DNA of 64,000 bases from Benincasa hispida (lineage: Eukaryota; Streptophyta; Magnoliopsida; Cucurbitales; Cucurbitaceae), in the NCBI RefSeq assembly GCF_009727055.1, contig NC_052353.1, forward strand, positions 45,587,148 to 45,651,147, read 5' to 3'. The translations under genes were made by a program, and so were the position numbers. A model generated the notes under the pieces. The model made no database searches and was not told the DNA's origin. It was given only the letters and a program-made list of their open reading frames with translations. The stretch's first letter is position 1, and the number at the start of each line of letters is the position of its first letter. This document shows positions 1 through 10,862 of this stretch, piece after piece.

Positions 1-140
1 GTTTGTTCTTCCTTTTTATCTTCAACCACGAGAAAGAGATTGAATGATGGGCAGAGCATTTGCATATGACTTTTGCTTTGCTTTCATATAATTTCGTTTC
101 AGAAACCAAAATTCAATTCTTCCATTAGGAGAAATCAACA

Positions 141-827
141 ATGGAACGGCACGTACGCCTTTTTCTCAACAAGCTCTCATTTGCTTCCATTGCCATTGCT
201 ACTCTCACCTTCATCTTCCTCTTCCTCCAAACCCCACAAACCTGCGTTCCCCCAAATTCCCCTTCAAAACCCCATCTCAAATTCCCCAAATCCTCCTGTG
301 ATTCCACTCCTCGCGAGCTCGTCTCCATTGACAAGAAGAACAAGCGTCTTTGGTCAACCAACGACTGGCAGAAGAAGCTCTCCTCCTTCATTCAATTCTT
401 CCATGCCATTCGAGATCTAGGCCTTCTCCACAACCACACCAAAGTCATCTGCGTTTCCGCCGGAGCTGGCCACGAGGTCATGGCGCTCTCTCGTATGGGA
501 GTCCTCGATGTCACCGGCGTCGAGTTGGTTGATTCGCCTCCTTTGGTGAGTCGTGCTGATCCACATAATTTGCCCTTTTTTGATCATGTTTTTGATTTGG
601 CGTTTACTGCTCATTTGGCTGAGGCGTTGTTTCCGTCTCGATTTGTTTCTGAGATGGAGAGAGCTGTTCGTCCTGATGGTGTTTGTGTGATCGTTGTTGA
701 GGAATGTGGTGATGATGAAGTTAGGGACATTGTAGGGTTGTTTATGAAATCGCAATTTGTAGATTCGATTAACGTTACGTTAACAGGGTTGAAAATGACT
801 CGGATTCTAATGAAAAGAAATTCTTGA
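141..827 (+). CDS. Membrane-anchored SAM-dependent methyltransferase-like protein
   Basis: Single-exon reading frame of 228 residues. Seen: a short basic N-terminus, then a hydrophobic segment at about residues 13-31, giving the layout of a type II membrane anchor, followed by a Pro/Ser-rich stem. A degenerate class I methyltransferase core follows: a motif-I-like stretch VICVSAGAGHEVMAL (about 102-116), an acidic strand end GVELVDSPP (126-134), PHNLPF then FDLAFTAHL (141-159), and RAVRPDGVCVIVVE (164-177), which matches the usual motif III region. Plants carry a family of such short Golgi or endomembrane methyltransferase-like proteins of unknown substrate. The glycine-rich loop is SAGAG rather than the usual GxGxG with an acidic lead, so catalysis is not certain. 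The start is the first ATG of the frame and its context AACAATGG is good for a plant. Confidence 0.85.
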   Translation: MERHVRLFLNKLSFASIAIATLTFIFLFLQTPQTCVPPNSPSKPHLKFPKSSCDSTPRELVSIDKKNKRLWSTNDWQKKLSSFIQFFHAIRDLGLLHNHTKVICVSAGAGHEVMALSRMGVLDVTGVELVDSPPLVSRADPHNLPFFDHVFDLAFTAHLAEALFPSRFVSEMERAVRPDGVCVIVVEECGDDEVRDIVGLFMKSQFVDSINVTLTGLKMTRILMKRNS

Positions 828-1048
828 TAGAACAATGTTCGTACGATTTCTTAATTTCGATTGCGATTTTTGTATTGAGATTGTACGAATGAAACCCTAA
901 ATGTACAGAAAATGCAGGTTCAGAATTTCCTTTTTAATGATTTTGTATATTCATCATCATCCTGTTTCATTACAATCTGAGTTCCGAATCAGAACAGATG
1001 TTCTAGTTCTATGGACGGATTGAATTTCCACTAATTGAAGCAGCGATG

Positions 1049-2167
1049 TCATCTTGATGAATGAGGTAAACCGACGATCTCAAGCGACCGAGAAATTCCA
1101 TGGATTACACAGTTCCCTGATCGGAAAATCTCTGGCGAGACAATCTCCACGCCGTTAACGACCACCGTTCCTCTCGGAACCCGAACTCCTCCGAGGATCT
1201 CGAGATCTTGACCGGAGACGAGCGTCTTGAGCGAAGTTTTGGCCGGCAACGAAGCGAGGGATTTGTATGTAACCATTTGAGGAACAATATGAAGCCTCAC
1301 AGCTCGATTCAGAACAGGCGATGGAGATGCTACAGAGGCCAAATTCGGCGGTGCAAAGACGGTAATCGATTTCAATCCTTCGAATTCTTGAAGAATCCCT
1401 TCAAGAACAGATTGCAATCCGATTGCATAAGAAACAAACCCATTTGCACTAAGCCACCGTATGATTCTTCTCCATTCAACTTCAACCCCAACAACCCCAT
1501 TCTTGGTTTCAAGAGGATCTGAAATTACAGTGGCATTTGAATCACAGAACGGCGCTTGAATGAAGCTCCATCCCTGACGAACATCAAGAGGATCAAGAGG
1601 AGAAAATGGGCCAAGAACTCCATGAATGGAAACATTCCCACCAAGAAAAATATCAGGGTCAGTGACAAGAACATGATTGATCTCAACCAATCTAGCAGTG
1701 GAATTCATTCTAGTGATAGCAATTTTCTTTGGCATCAAAAGGGTCGGGAGACAGACCCCTTGAGGCTTCTTTAACAAGTCAGCCATGGAAAGCTTGGAAG
1801 GGGAAGTGTGGTATTGGACGAGATTCTTGAGAAGCCATGGAGGGAGGGAAGTATTGGAAATGGCGGAATCTTTAATAGCGAAGATGGTGGAATTTTGAGG
1901 GGAGAAGAAATGTTCAGGGGAGACCTGAAGAAGTGTGGCAATGGTGTTGAAACCGGCTCTTCTTAAGGCTCTTGATGCGTTTAAAGAGAGTTCGTCGGCC
2001 ATGGCTTTGTTGGGTGGAGTTGCAGAGTGGGAAGTAGTAGAGTGCAGAGCTGTAGTTATGGCGAAGAAGGCTAAAACTACAGAGATGGAGAAGACGATGG
2101 GTGCATGCCACCATTCGAATGAACACTTAGCCATTTGATTGAACGATTGATTTTCACCGCGTTCCAA
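1049..2167 (-). CDS. Fasciclin-like arabinogalactan-type protein (FLA19/20/21-like)
   Basis: Intronless frame of 372 residues. Seen: a hydrophobic signal or anchor segment at about residues 22-42, then two fasciclin-type regions. The first has the fold signature NSTIFAIKDSAIS (92-104), LLKNLVQYHTSP (112-123) and the H2-like VSIHGV. The second contains GLKSITVFAPPNLAS, LHIVPQ and a C-terminal FRSGNCVIHGISRSLEIV. Several N-glycosylation sequons (NAS, NST, NTS, NVS, NAT) are present. Such proteins act at the plasma membrane or cell wall in adhesion and wall assembly. I see no C-terminal hydrophobic GPI-type tail and few AG glycomodules, which fits the plant FLA19-21 subgroup. Met-12 (codon at 2132-2134) is an equally plausible start, because the signal segment begins after it. 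Confidence 0.88.
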   Translation of the reverse strand: MERGENQSFNQMAKCSFEWWHAPIVFSISVVLAFFAITTALHSTTSHSATPPNKAMADELSLNASRALRRAGFNTIATLLQVSPEHFFSPQNSTIFAIKDSAISNTSLPPWLLKNLVQYHTSPSKLSMADLLKKPQGVCLPTLLMPKKIAITRMNSTARLVEINHVLVTDPDIFLGGNVSIHGVLGPFSPLDPLDVRQGWSFIQAPFCDSNATVISDPLETKNGVVGVEVEWRRIIRWLSANGFVSYAIGLQSVLEGILQEFEGLKSITVFAPPNLASVASPSPVLNRAVRLHIVPQMVTYKSLASLPAKTSLKTLVSGQDLEILGGVRVPRGTVVVNGVEIVSPEIFRSGNCVIHGISRSLEIVGLPHSSR

Positions 2168-2239
2168 AACTGAAATTCTGCACAGAAATCAGAAGAAGAA
2201 TGCTATTTTTCCTGGTTTTGGAGGGAAACGTTGATGATG

Positions 2240-2335
2240 AGAGGCCTAAGCCCAGATATTTCTGTATTGGATAATAACCCAATAAGAGTTGGGCCTCAAA
2301 CTTTCTGTCTCGGCCCAACATAAGCCCGTTTAGAA
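2240..2335 (-). promoter_or_regulatory. Cluster of site II (TGGGCY / RGCCCA) motifs upstream of the fasciclin-like gene
   Basis: Within about 95 bases the sequence carries TAAGCCCAG, TTGGGCCTC, CGGCCCAAC and TAAGCCCG, that is four GGCCCA/GCCCA-type elements on both strands, 75-170 bases upstream of the fasciclin-like start. In plants TGGGCY elements bind TCP factors and mark promoters of housekeeping or growth genes. I see no clear TATA box between the cluster and the start. Role is inferred. Confidence 0.45.
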
Positions 2336-2340
2336 AGTTC

Positions 2341-3088
2341 GAAAATTTTCAAATTTGATAAGTAAATATATTAGTTTAAATTACGAATTTCATTTTAATT
2401 GTCTTAAAAGTCCCCAAACTTTGAACTTTGAAATTAACATACATTTAGGTATTGTTGTTATAAAATAAAGAAAATACATAATTTCGGTTTTGTTATGATT
2501 TTAGAAGTCTTCATTTGGTTTTAGAATATTATTTTAATCCATATATTTTGGGATTCATTTTGCTTTCATATGTAAAACTAGTTCTCCTTATCTCATAGTC
2601 TTCAATCACAATGTAACCTTTTCTAATTCTCCTTGGAGTTGTGCTATTGATTTTGAGAGTTTACAAATTTGTTAATTGGGGTTCAAACAATCAAAAGTTT
2701 CCTCATTCTCAAATTGCTAGGGTTTTTATATTAAACCTCTTCCTTATAGGTTGTGAAGATATAGTTAAAATATCTTTTCTTATTTTAAAATTACTAATAT
2801 TATTATTAAACTCATTTTGGTAAACTGAAAGATTAAATTTAAAATTTAGTAAAATCACAGTGACTAAATATAATAAAATTTAAAGTATGAAAACTAAACT
2901 AATATTTTAATCGAAAAGGAAATATTGAATAAAATAACAATTAAACGAAAATAAAAATTGGAACATAGTTGGTAGGGTAGGGCAAGACAGAATCCGTTGG
3001 CCATGGCAGCAGGAGACAAAGCGAATGATGATTTGAAGGCCATTTGGCCACTCTACTTCAATAATCAATACAATTATACAATACAACT
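2341..3088. other. AT-rich intergenic DNA, no gene seen
   Basis: Short frames only (for example 2641-2823 and 2907-3122) with low-complexity hydrophobic translations and no recognisable domain. I see no RNA gene or repeat of note here. Confidence 0.6.
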
Positions 3089-3493
3089 TAGTAGTGTTTA
3101 AAAAACCCGATAATCCGATCAACTCGAACTATCCAACCCAAACCGTAAGGGTTGGGTTGAGTTAGATTTTATTTTGGATTGAATTGGGTTAAAAAGGTTA
3201 AAAAATATTAAATTCGAGTTGGGTTTGGGATTACCCCATTTCAGGGTCGAGTTAACCCGACCCGACCCGAATATATATATATATATATAAAAGTTAAAAA
3301 AAAATCAAATTAAAAATATATATATATAAAATAAAAAAATAGAACCGGTGACCTAATTCGGCCCAACCTGAAAATTTTGGATTGGGTTGACCCTCCAAAA
3401 AAGAACTTCATTATTAGCCAATCCGAATTTTTAGGTTGGTTCACAAAAATCTTCCAATCCGATTCAATCCGAACTATGTACACCCCTAATACA
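3089..3493. repeat. Candidate inverted-repeat (MITE-like) element with GGTTGGGTT motifs
   Basis: The left end (TTAGTAGTGTTTAAAAAACCC) and the right end (ATGTACACCCCTAATAC) are imperfect inverted complements, and both run into matching inner segments (AATCCGATCAACTCGAACTATCC on the left, AATCCGATTCAATCCGAACTATG on the right, arranged so that inverted copies occur). The interior is dense in GGTTGGGTT, GGGTCGAG, ACCCGACCCGA and an (AT)n tract at 3270-3288. The look is that of a non-autonomous DNA transposon. I could not fix a target duplication, so boundaries are approximate. Confidence 0.45.
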
Positions 3494-3810
3494 ACTTTTT
3501 TAAATTAAATAAAGCTAAGTCAAGAGCTTCCAAGTATTAAAATCTTCCGCGTTTTTAGGCTTCACACCCAATGGAAACTTGGCTCTAGTAAAAACAAATT
3601 AGAATATTCTCACTAAAGATTTTATAACATTTATTTGGAAATTGGTATCTTTTTTCTCTCTATTACCTTCAGAACCAAACAACAGTCATCACCACACAAC
3701 AATCTCCAAATTTTCCACCAAAAATTTATGACACAATTTAAGAATCAAAAGAATATATTTATATAAACATGAGATTTCTGTAAGGAAAAAACTAAAAATT
3801 GGGATCAATC

Positions 3811-4107
3811 TCAATGAACCGAATCAACCCCATCTCTTTTTCTAGTAACCCGAATATAACAAAAAACAGCTGCAAAAATTGCCGTTACAAGGCCGCCGAT
3901 GATGACTCCCCCGCCGGCCACCGACTTATCGCCGTGGTGCTTTCCCAGCCGCCGGATCTCCGGCGCCTCAGCCACTCCATACCCTTCTCCGGTCCCGGTC
4001 TCCAATGGCTCCGGCGCCGCCGACTCTGTTGTTGTGGCAATCGAAGCCATTGCTTGAATCAGCAAGATCTCGGCCACAATGAGGCAAAGAAGGCAAAATT
4101 TGGTCAT
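3811..4107 (-). CDS. Small secreted-type single-pass membrane protein of unknown function
   Basis: Single-exon frame of 98 residues. Seen: an N-terminal signal peptide (about 1-21, LLCLIVAEILLIQAMA), a short acidic Pro/Thr/Glu-rich extracellular stretch (24-50), a conserved-looking basic patch IRRLGKHHGDKSV (51-63), a Gly-rich transmembrane helix GGGVIIGGLVTAIFAAVFCYI (65-85) and a basic cytosolic tail RVTRKRDG. The signal and helix layout predicts a type I plasma or endomembrane protein. I recall small uncharacterised plant proteins with a closely similar helix-plus-RVTRKR tail, but I assign no function. Base composition here is clearly more GC-rich than the flanks (third positions C/G), supporting real coding. 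A TATA-like box lies about 140 bases upstream. Confidence 0.75.
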   Translation of the reverse strand: MTKFCLLCLIVAEILLIQAMASIATTTESAAPEPLETGTGEGYGVAEAPEIRRLGKHHGDKSVAGGGVIIGGLVTAIFAAVFCYIRVTRKRDGVDSVH

Positions 4108-4240
4108 GGATTGGAAACGAAGAAGGTTTTAGTTAATTTGAAGAGGTTTGCGAATATGGGTTTTTCAATTTGAGGGAAATTTTTTTTGGTTGGGTTGAGA
4201 TTTGAGGATGAACTTTGAAGAGGAGGATTTGGTCTTGGGG

Positions 4241-4250
4241 TGTTAAATAG
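4241..4250 (-). promoter_or_regulatory. TATA-like box of the 98-residue protein gene
   Basis: On the minus strand the sequence reads CTATTTAACA, 134-143 bases upstream of the ATG at 4107. Distance and sequence suit a plant core promoter with a leader of about 100 bases. Confidence 0.4.
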
Positions 4251-5662
4251 AGGAAGTTTAAGTCATAAGTGTGTGTTGTTTTGTTGAGAATTGTGATGGT
4301 GGGTCCTCTGAGTTTTGTTTTTATGTTTTAAAGTACGTTTCATAATTGATATAGGGATTTTGATTTGGTGGAGGCTGTTTACTCCCAAGAAAAGCAATAC
4401 GCGTGGAGTCAGTAGAGTAGCTTTCAATTATATAAATTTGTAGTTTAGATTTTCTTCCAAATAATTTAATAGTTTTCAATTTAGTCATTCATAATTTTTT
4501 TAACTTAACGGTAACATCACCATAGCTCAAGTTATATAAATCTTCTACTACTCATTTTGAGATTTGAATCTTGACTCGTAAAAAAATTAGTTTTAATTTG
4601 TGTTAAAAGGATAATAAATGACAAACAATCATCGGAGTTAAAACAAGTACCACCCTTATAAACAATGATAGAAACCCACTAAGGAAGGGACTATCAAAAA
4701 CTAGAGGTCACACATCTTTCACAACTAAAGGCGATCATCCAAAAAAGAGTTCACACACGCCTCTCAAGCCAAACAATCAGCAAACTTTATTGCACAAACG
4801 GTCACAAAAAGAAAACGAAACAATACCCACTTTGCTTGCTTGAAATCAATTTCATCATCAAAACACTATTAATCGCAAAAAGTAGTATTATAATTGTTGA
4901 GAATACAATCAAAGTTATCATAAATATGTGAAAGGATCGTTGCTTCTAACCATAGTCTTGTTGAATAATATCATGTTCCATCTCAAAATTAATTGGCTAT
5001 GACAGAAATAGCTCTCATTATAAAGATTGTGAGGTACCTCTATCTTTTCATCATGAGAACCTAAAAAATATATATGATTGGGTAAAATAATAAACAGAAA
5101 AATGGGTTCTTGAATGTAAATAAAAAATAGCGTTTGAATAATTAGTAAGATTTAAATATATATATATATATTCTTAATACAACAAGTGAGAATATGGACA
5201 CAGAGGAATTTAGATTTGAACCTTTTGAAAAAAAATAAATACATCATAAATTAATAATTAGGTATACTTACTATGACAAAACCAAATTTAAGCTAAACTC
5301 ACACCAAATTAATTAAATTGATAATCTAGTCATGATATTAATTAAATGTGACTTATAAACTAAGTATAGAAATGAAAATTAAATTTCACTTGACCATGTC
5401 GCCCCTATACTGTGTAAATAGTGGAATTTATTCTTTGGAAAGCCAACTTGAAGGTTTGGTTGAATTGAAATTCAGTCAAAGAAAATAATTGATATACTTT
5501 TTTCGTTTTATATAAATGCCAATATGGTTTTTAGTTGTGACAAATTAAGAAACTATAGGTAGACCCAGTTGGAGTTTACCGTTAAAATATAGTTCCTTAG
5601 CAAAGCAAAGCTAAGGCATGTCTGTCAACTCAAACTTCTTATAGTTTCAAAATAAATAAATA
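4251..5662. other. Intergenic AT-rich DNA, no gene seen
   Basis: No frame with a recognisable domain. A short stretch at 4505-4575 (AGCTCAAGTTATATAAAT ... GAGATTTGAATCTTGAC) resembles degraded tRNA-related SINE sequence, without clear ends. An (AT)n run is at 5157-5171. Confidence 0.5.
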
Positions 5663-5667
5663 AATCC

Positions 5668-6011
5668 TATTATAAATATTATAATAATATATGCCTAATA
5701 TTTTGTATTCTAAAATCCATGTTTCATTTTTCATGTTGTCTATATACCTTCTAATTATTTATGTTTGGTGTCCATGTAAGACCACATTCTATTTGTCAAA
5801 TTGTTTATAATTAGTGACACTTTGCGGTTTGAAGGGATATGCACATTTTGGTGATAAATCTATTTTATAGTTCCATTTTAATTTTCACATTTTCATATTT
5901 TCATATTTTCATAATTATTTTTATTTTTATTTTATTTGTTTATTATTATATTATATTTTCTCAATTTTCGTGTTCCCGTTGTGCCTCGTTTTGCTCCTCA
6001 GTTTTACAACA
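5668..6011 (+). repeat. 5' LTR of the Ale-like element
   Basis: 344 bases beginning TATTATAAATATTATAA and ending TTTTACAACA. The same beginning and ending occur in the fragment 47650-47995. The 3' LTR keeps only the downstream part and ends TTTCACAACA at 9834. The left end is placed by the AATCC target duplication and the shared start, so the LTR begins with TA instead of the usual TG. Confidence 0.65.
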
Positions 6012-6013
6012 CA

Positions 6014-6027
6014 TTATCCACACGAGC
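6014..6027 (+). promoter_or_regulatory. Primer-binding site remnant of the Ale-like element
   Basis: Reads TTATCCACACGAGC directly after the LTR. The sister fragment has TTATCAGCACGAGC at the same place (47998-48011), a sequence commonly seen after plant Ale/Retrofit LTRs. One two-base change suggests decay here. Confidence 0.5.
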
Positions 6028-6175
6028 TTTTATCGATTCCCCATTGAAGGTACGTCTTAAAGGTAGGTTGTTTTTTTTTTCCTCTTTATTATAATTAATA
6101 AATTAAATGTTATTTTGCATATTTGGTACATATTAAATTTCTAATATAAATATAGTATTTTGTGATGGTGTTACC

Positions 6176-7195
6176 ATAACAAATCTTATGAAACTAGAAT
6201 TCACAACTATTGACACTAATGACAATAATTATTTGTCATAAGTGCTCGATACCGAAATCTAATTTGATGTTATGAACCATGAAGAGACTATTAAAGAAGA
6301 AAATACGACATCCAGTCAGAACAAAGCAAAAGCTATGATTTTTCTTCGTCATCGTCTCCACGAGAGATTGAAAATGGAGTATCTTGCGACTAAAGATTCA
6401 TGTATCTTGTGGAAAATTTGAAAGAGATGTAAATCAAAAAACAGTTATTCTTCCTAAAGTTCGTTATGAGTGTACGCAATTGAGGCTACAAGATTTTAAA
6501 TCAGTAAGTGATTACAATTCCGCATTATTTAAAAACCAATTCAAAATTGTTATTATGCTAAGAGAAAATTACTGATGTTGATATGTTAGAGAAGATATTT
6601 TCTACATTTCATGTCTCGAATATGCTCCTACAGCAGCAATATCGAAAGAAAAGCTTTAAACAGTATTCTGAATTAATTTCATATCTTTTTGTGGTCGAAC
6701 AAAATAACAAGTTATTGATGAAAAATCATGAATTTCGACCAACCGAAAACTCTATTCCTTGAAGTGAATGCTGTGAATTTTAATAATAATGGTCGAGGTA
6801 GTGACCGTGGTAGAGGAAGAAATCATTTTTCTTTTCATGGTGGACGTTATAATCATCCAAATTTCAAGAGAATCACATAAAATGGTCATCATAAAGAAAA
6901 AATTTCACAAGATAAGAATTCAAAAGGTGATAAATAAAAATGCTTCTGATGTGGTATGACTGGACATTGATCACATATTTATCATACATCGAAACACTTA
7001 GTTGATCTGTATCAAGCTTCCCTGAAGGAAAAAGGGAAAAAATGTGGAAGCAAGTTTTGCATATCAGGATAATATATTTGACCCGTCCCGTATGAAAAAT
7101 TTGAATGTGACGAACTTCTTTAAATCTTTTGAAGAGAAAATTGGCACAGTTGATGGAACATCAAGTGTTTCTCTTGACTTTGAGAATATCTAGAA
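6176..7195 (+). pseudogene. Copia gag remnant (Ale-like)
   Basis: Broken gag frame. Recognisable pieces include a KLEF-type start with a run to NNYLS, KAKAMIFLRHRLHERLKMEYL, LRLQDFKSVSDYNSALF, DMLEKIFSTFH, LLQQQYRKKSFKQYSELI and a Gly/Arg-rich tail, then a zinc-knuckle remnant CFxCGMTGH. The expected start codon is ATA (6176-6178), whereas the sister fragment at 48148 still has ATG. Stops occur early (after NNYLS) and repeatedly, so no protein can be made. Confidence 0.75.
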
Positions 7196-7339
7196 TTAAT
7201 GTTGTTTTTTTAATCTATCTTAATGTTTTTTTTTCTTAATTAATGTTAACCTTTGTATATTCCAAATGTTGTTTTTCTTATTGTAATTATTTTCTTTTAA
7301 TGAAGAAACATGGATCATTTTCACATGTTGAATGATTAA

Positions 7340-7770
7340 AAAATGAGCAAAGAAGATTTATGTTTGGAAAACAGCGCAACTATGTCTAGTTACAGTGCAA
7401 CTACACATGTAATACTTACAAGTAAAAAAATATTTTTCTAAATTGACAATGTTGGAAGCAAAATTCAATACGATATCAGGTTCTACAAATTTAATTGAAG
7501 AATTTGGAAAAGCAAATATTATTTTGCCTAGAGGAACAAAATTTAAATTAACAATGCATTGTTCCCTAGTCAATCAAAGAGAAATCTTCTAAATTTTAAA
7601 GATATATGTTGTACTAGTTATCATATTGAGATTGATAATAAGAATATTATAGAGTATCTTTATATAATCTCTACAGTCTCAAGTGAAAAACATATATTGG
7701 AAAAGTTGTTTGCTTTATCTTCTAGATTGTATTATACTCAAATATGAGTAATTGAAACATATGCAACAAT
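7340..7770 (+). pseudogene. Copia protease-region remnant
   Basis: Pieces ATTHVILTSKKIF, then SQSKRNLLNFKDI and HIEIDNKNIIEYLYI correspond to the protease and pre-integrase linker of Ale-type Copia polyproteins. The expected Asp-Ser/Thr-Gly active site reads ENSAT, so the catalytic Asp is not visible. Confidence 0.6.
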
Positions 7771-7779
7771 GAATTTGTC

Positions 7780-8460
7780 ATGAATCTAGATATATATACT
7801 ATTTTGCATGACAGATTGGGTCATCCAAGGTCTATAATGATGAGGAAAATTATTGAGAATTCAAATGGACACCTATTGAAGAGCCAGAAGATTCTTCAAT
7901 TTAATGAATTATCATGTGATGCTTGTTCTCAATGCAAATTAATAATTAGACCATCACAAGCTAAAGCGGGAACTAAATCACCTGTATTTTTAGAACGAAT
8001 TCATGGTAATATATGTAGACCTATTAAACCACCAAAATAATCATTTAGATATTTTATGGTATTAATAGACGCATCCAGTAGATGGTCACATGTGTGCTTA
8101 TTATCAAGTCAAAATCTTGCATTTGTAAGATTACTTGCTCAAATAATTAAGTTAAAAGCACAATTTTCTAATTATACAATTAAAACTATTCGTCTTAATA
8201 ATGCTAGTGAATTTACTTCCCAATCTTTTGATAATTATTGTATGTCAATTGGGAAAAGTGTTGAATATGTTGTAGCTCATGTTCATACACAAAATGGTTT
8301 AGCATAATCATTTATAAAACATTTGCAGTTAATTGCTAGACCATTGCTTATGAGAGCTAAACTTCCTACATCTTTTTTGGGACATGCTATTTTGTATATA
8401 GCGTCACTTGTACACATTAGGCTAGTAGCTTATCATAAATACTCATCAATATAATTAGCT
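7780..8460 (+). pseudogene. Copia integrase remnant
   Basis: The zinc-binding H-H-C-C region is partly kept (HDRLGHP ... CDACSQCK), followed by the catalytic core. Of the DD-E triad the first Asp is present (VLIDASSRW), the second is changed to Asn (IRLNNASEF) and the Glu position is a stop codon (HTQNGLA then TAA at about 8305). The integrase is therefore inactive. Confidence 0.75.
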
Positions 8461-9189
8461 TATAGCCATGAGCTAAATATTTCCCATTTGAGAACTTTTT
8501 TGGTGTGTAGTATATGTTCTAATTGTTCCACCACAACATACTAAGATGGATCCTCAAAAGAGGTTAGGGATATATATGGATGTGATTCCCCATCAATTAT
8601 TAAATATCTTGAACCCCTGATGATGGATGTATTTACTGCACAATTTGTTGATTGTCATTCAACATTAAGGGTAGGAATTAAGAAGTTAGAAAAAGAAATT
8701 ACATGGAATACATTGTTATTGTCTCATTTAGATCCATGTACAGATCAATGTGAGCTTGAAGTTCAGAAAACAATTCATTTGCAAAATATAACAAATCAGT
8801 TACTATATGCATTTATAGATGCAAAGAAAGTAACTAAGTTACATATAACAATTGTAAATGTTCCACCGAAAATTGATATCCCAACACAACAATTAATGAG
8901 TCTAAAACACGCTAGAAGCGTGTTAGACTAATGAGTTCCAGAGATAAAAATTCTAAAAAAGGAACAATAACTAATAGTAAAAAAGACTTGGTTGAAGATG
9001 TAAATACCCATGAAGAAATCCTTGATATGACTAGTTAGGAAGGTGAAATACCTAAAGATAATAATGAGATTCAATACACTATGTCATGATAGAGAAAAGA
9101 TGAAACTGAACTATTGTAATTATTGACAACATTTTTGCGTATAATGTTGCTCTTGATATTATATATGAAAATGAGGATTCTGAACAAAA

Positions 9190-9588
9190 TCAGTTGAAGA
9201 ATGTCGACATAGAAACGATTGGCTTTAGTGGAAGGAAGCAATCGAGGCAGAATTAAACTCACTTTCAAAACATCAAGTTTTTGGACCAGTTCGAACACTA
9301 GAAGATGTCAAACCTGTGGGATATAAATAAGTACTTGTAAGGAAAGAAATAAAAATAATGAGGTCATAAGATATAAAGCAAAACTAGTTGCACAAGGTTT
9401 TTCACAAAGACCTGGTATTAATTATGAGAAGACATATTCTCCAGTGGTGGATGCAACTACACTATTTAATTGGTCTGACTATGTATAGTCTGAACATGTA
9501 TCTTATTGATGTAGTCACGACATACTTGTATCGATCTCTTGACAATGATATTTATATGAAAATCCTACAAAGATTTAAGATATCTAGA
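9190..9588 (+). pseudogene. Copia reverse transcriptase N-terminal remnant
   Basis: Fragments such as WKEAIEAELNSLSKHQVFGPV, KAKLVAQGFSQRPGINYEKTYSPVVDATT and YLYRSLDNDIYMKI correspond to the fingers and palm start of Copia RT. The YVDD box region is absent because of the deletion that joins this segment to the 3' LTR. Confidence 0.7.
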
Positions 9589-9839
9589 ATAATGACATTT
9601 GTATGGATCTCTTGACCAATCCTACTCTCCAAATTGCCTATAAATAGTGACATTTGGTGGTTGTAAGAGATATGCACATTTTGGTGAGAAATCTATTTTA
9701 TATCTCTATTTTAATTTCCACATGTTCATATTTACACAATTTTGTTATTTTTATTTTATTTGTTTATTATTATGTTATATTTCTAGGTTTTTTTATCTCC
9801 TCTGTACATCGTTTCGCTCCTCAATTTCACAACAAATCC

Positions 9840-10650
9840 AAACTTCTTATACTTATTTTCAGGAAAAAAATCCTTCATTTTCTTCTACTTATATATTTAT
9901 GGATACCTAACTTAAACCCTAAATTGCAAATTATGCTCTCGTTCTTAATTCACCCAAAAAAAATCACTATACTAATAAGTAATAAGTAATAAATTTATCG
10001 TCCTTAGTTATATACCATAATTATTTTCCTCTTCTAGTCAAATGTTTTCACTTTATATTAACTTAATTCAAATATTTATTTATTCATTACAATCAGCTTT
10101 GGATTTTTTTTTTCTAAAAAAAGGAAGAAATTGTTATCTATTTTCTATGTTTTAAAAAACAAAAAACAAATTTTGAAATTAAACTTATAAACAATACTTT
10201 CTAGGTTCTGTTATCTATTTTCTATGTTTTAAAAAACAAAAATAAATTTTGAAAACTAAAGAGTGGTTTTTTTTATTAAAAAAAAAAAAAAAAAATTGTT
10301 TTGTTTTTAGAATTTGATTAGAAATTCAAATGTTTCCTTAGGATAAGTGAAAAAAATATAATAGAAAAATGGAGGAAACAAACATAAATTTCAAAAATGG
10401 AAAACTAAAAATGAAATCGTTATCAAACTATATAAAAATTTAGTCCATGCACTTTAAAATTTTGCAATAGCTTGATCCCTAAAATGCAAAATTCTCTCAA
10501 ATTTTAGCATGTAATGACTTAAATCTTGTTCGACAATGATTTTAGTTTTAGTTGCTTGTTTTTAAAATGTATACCCATCATGTCACAATTTCTTTTCTAT
10601 AGTCTTCACATCTCTTAAAAAAATAATTCAATTTTTATACAAAATTTTCA
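9840..10650. other. AT-rich spacer with a short direct duplication
   Basis: No gene seen. A segment beginning GTTATCTATTTTCTATG and running about 33 bases occurs at about 10133 and again at about 10209, each followed by an A-rich tail, a local direct duplication. An A run is at 10279-10296. Confidence 0.5.
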
Positions 10651-10655
10651 AAAAC

Positions 10656-10795
10656 TATTAGAAATTAGTTTATATTTTGTTATAAATTTTGTTATGAGGG
10701 TAGTTAAATGGTTAGTCATTATTGAAATATGCCTATTTATAGGCCTCTTTTGGTTAATAAATGCACATAGCATATTTATTTACTCTGCTTTATTA
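10656..10795 (+). repeat. 5' LTR of Copia copy 1
   Basis: 140 bases starting TATTAGAAATTAG and ending CTGCTTTATTA, directly before the primer-binding site. A TATA-like CTATTTATAGGC lies near its middle. Ends are TA...TA, not TG...CA. Confidence 0.85.
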
Positions 10796-10807
10796 TGGTA
10801 TCAGAGC
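10796..10807 (+). promoter_or_regulatory. Primer-binding site (initiator tRNA-Met type)
   Basis: TGGTATCAGAGC, the standard plant retrotransposon sequence complementary to the 3' end of initiator methionine tRNA, starts immediately after the LTR. Confidence 0.9.
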
Positions 10808-10862
10808 AAATTAAAACTTTTTTTTGACTTTTCGTTCTCCTTCTTCGTCCGAAACGACGATC

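Larger units (their letters stand above)
5668..9834 (+). mobile_element. Decayed Ale/Retrofit-like Copia retrotransposon with internal deletion
   Basis: The element is framed by related LTR sequence at 5668-6011 and about 9589-9834 and by a 5-bp direct repeat AATCC (5663-5667 and 9835-9839). Inside, in order, are remnants of gag, protease, integrase and the start of reverse transcriptase, as expected for Copia. After the RT segment DIYMK-ILQRFK (about 9545-9588) the sequence jumps straight into the 3' LTR, so the rest of RT, all of RNase H, the polypurine tract and the start of the 3' LTR have been deleted. Every frame is broken by many stops. The LTR is matched by a second fragment at 47650. 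Confidence 0.8.

Noticed and set aside
1208..1774. Open frames on the plus strand inside the fasciclin-like gene
   Set aside because: They are antisense shadows of a longer, domain-bearing frame on the minus strand.
3799..4173. 124-codon plus-strand frame over the small membrane protein
   Set aside because: It has no recognisable domain and overlaps a minus-strand frame with signal peptide, transmembrane helix and upstream TATA-like box.
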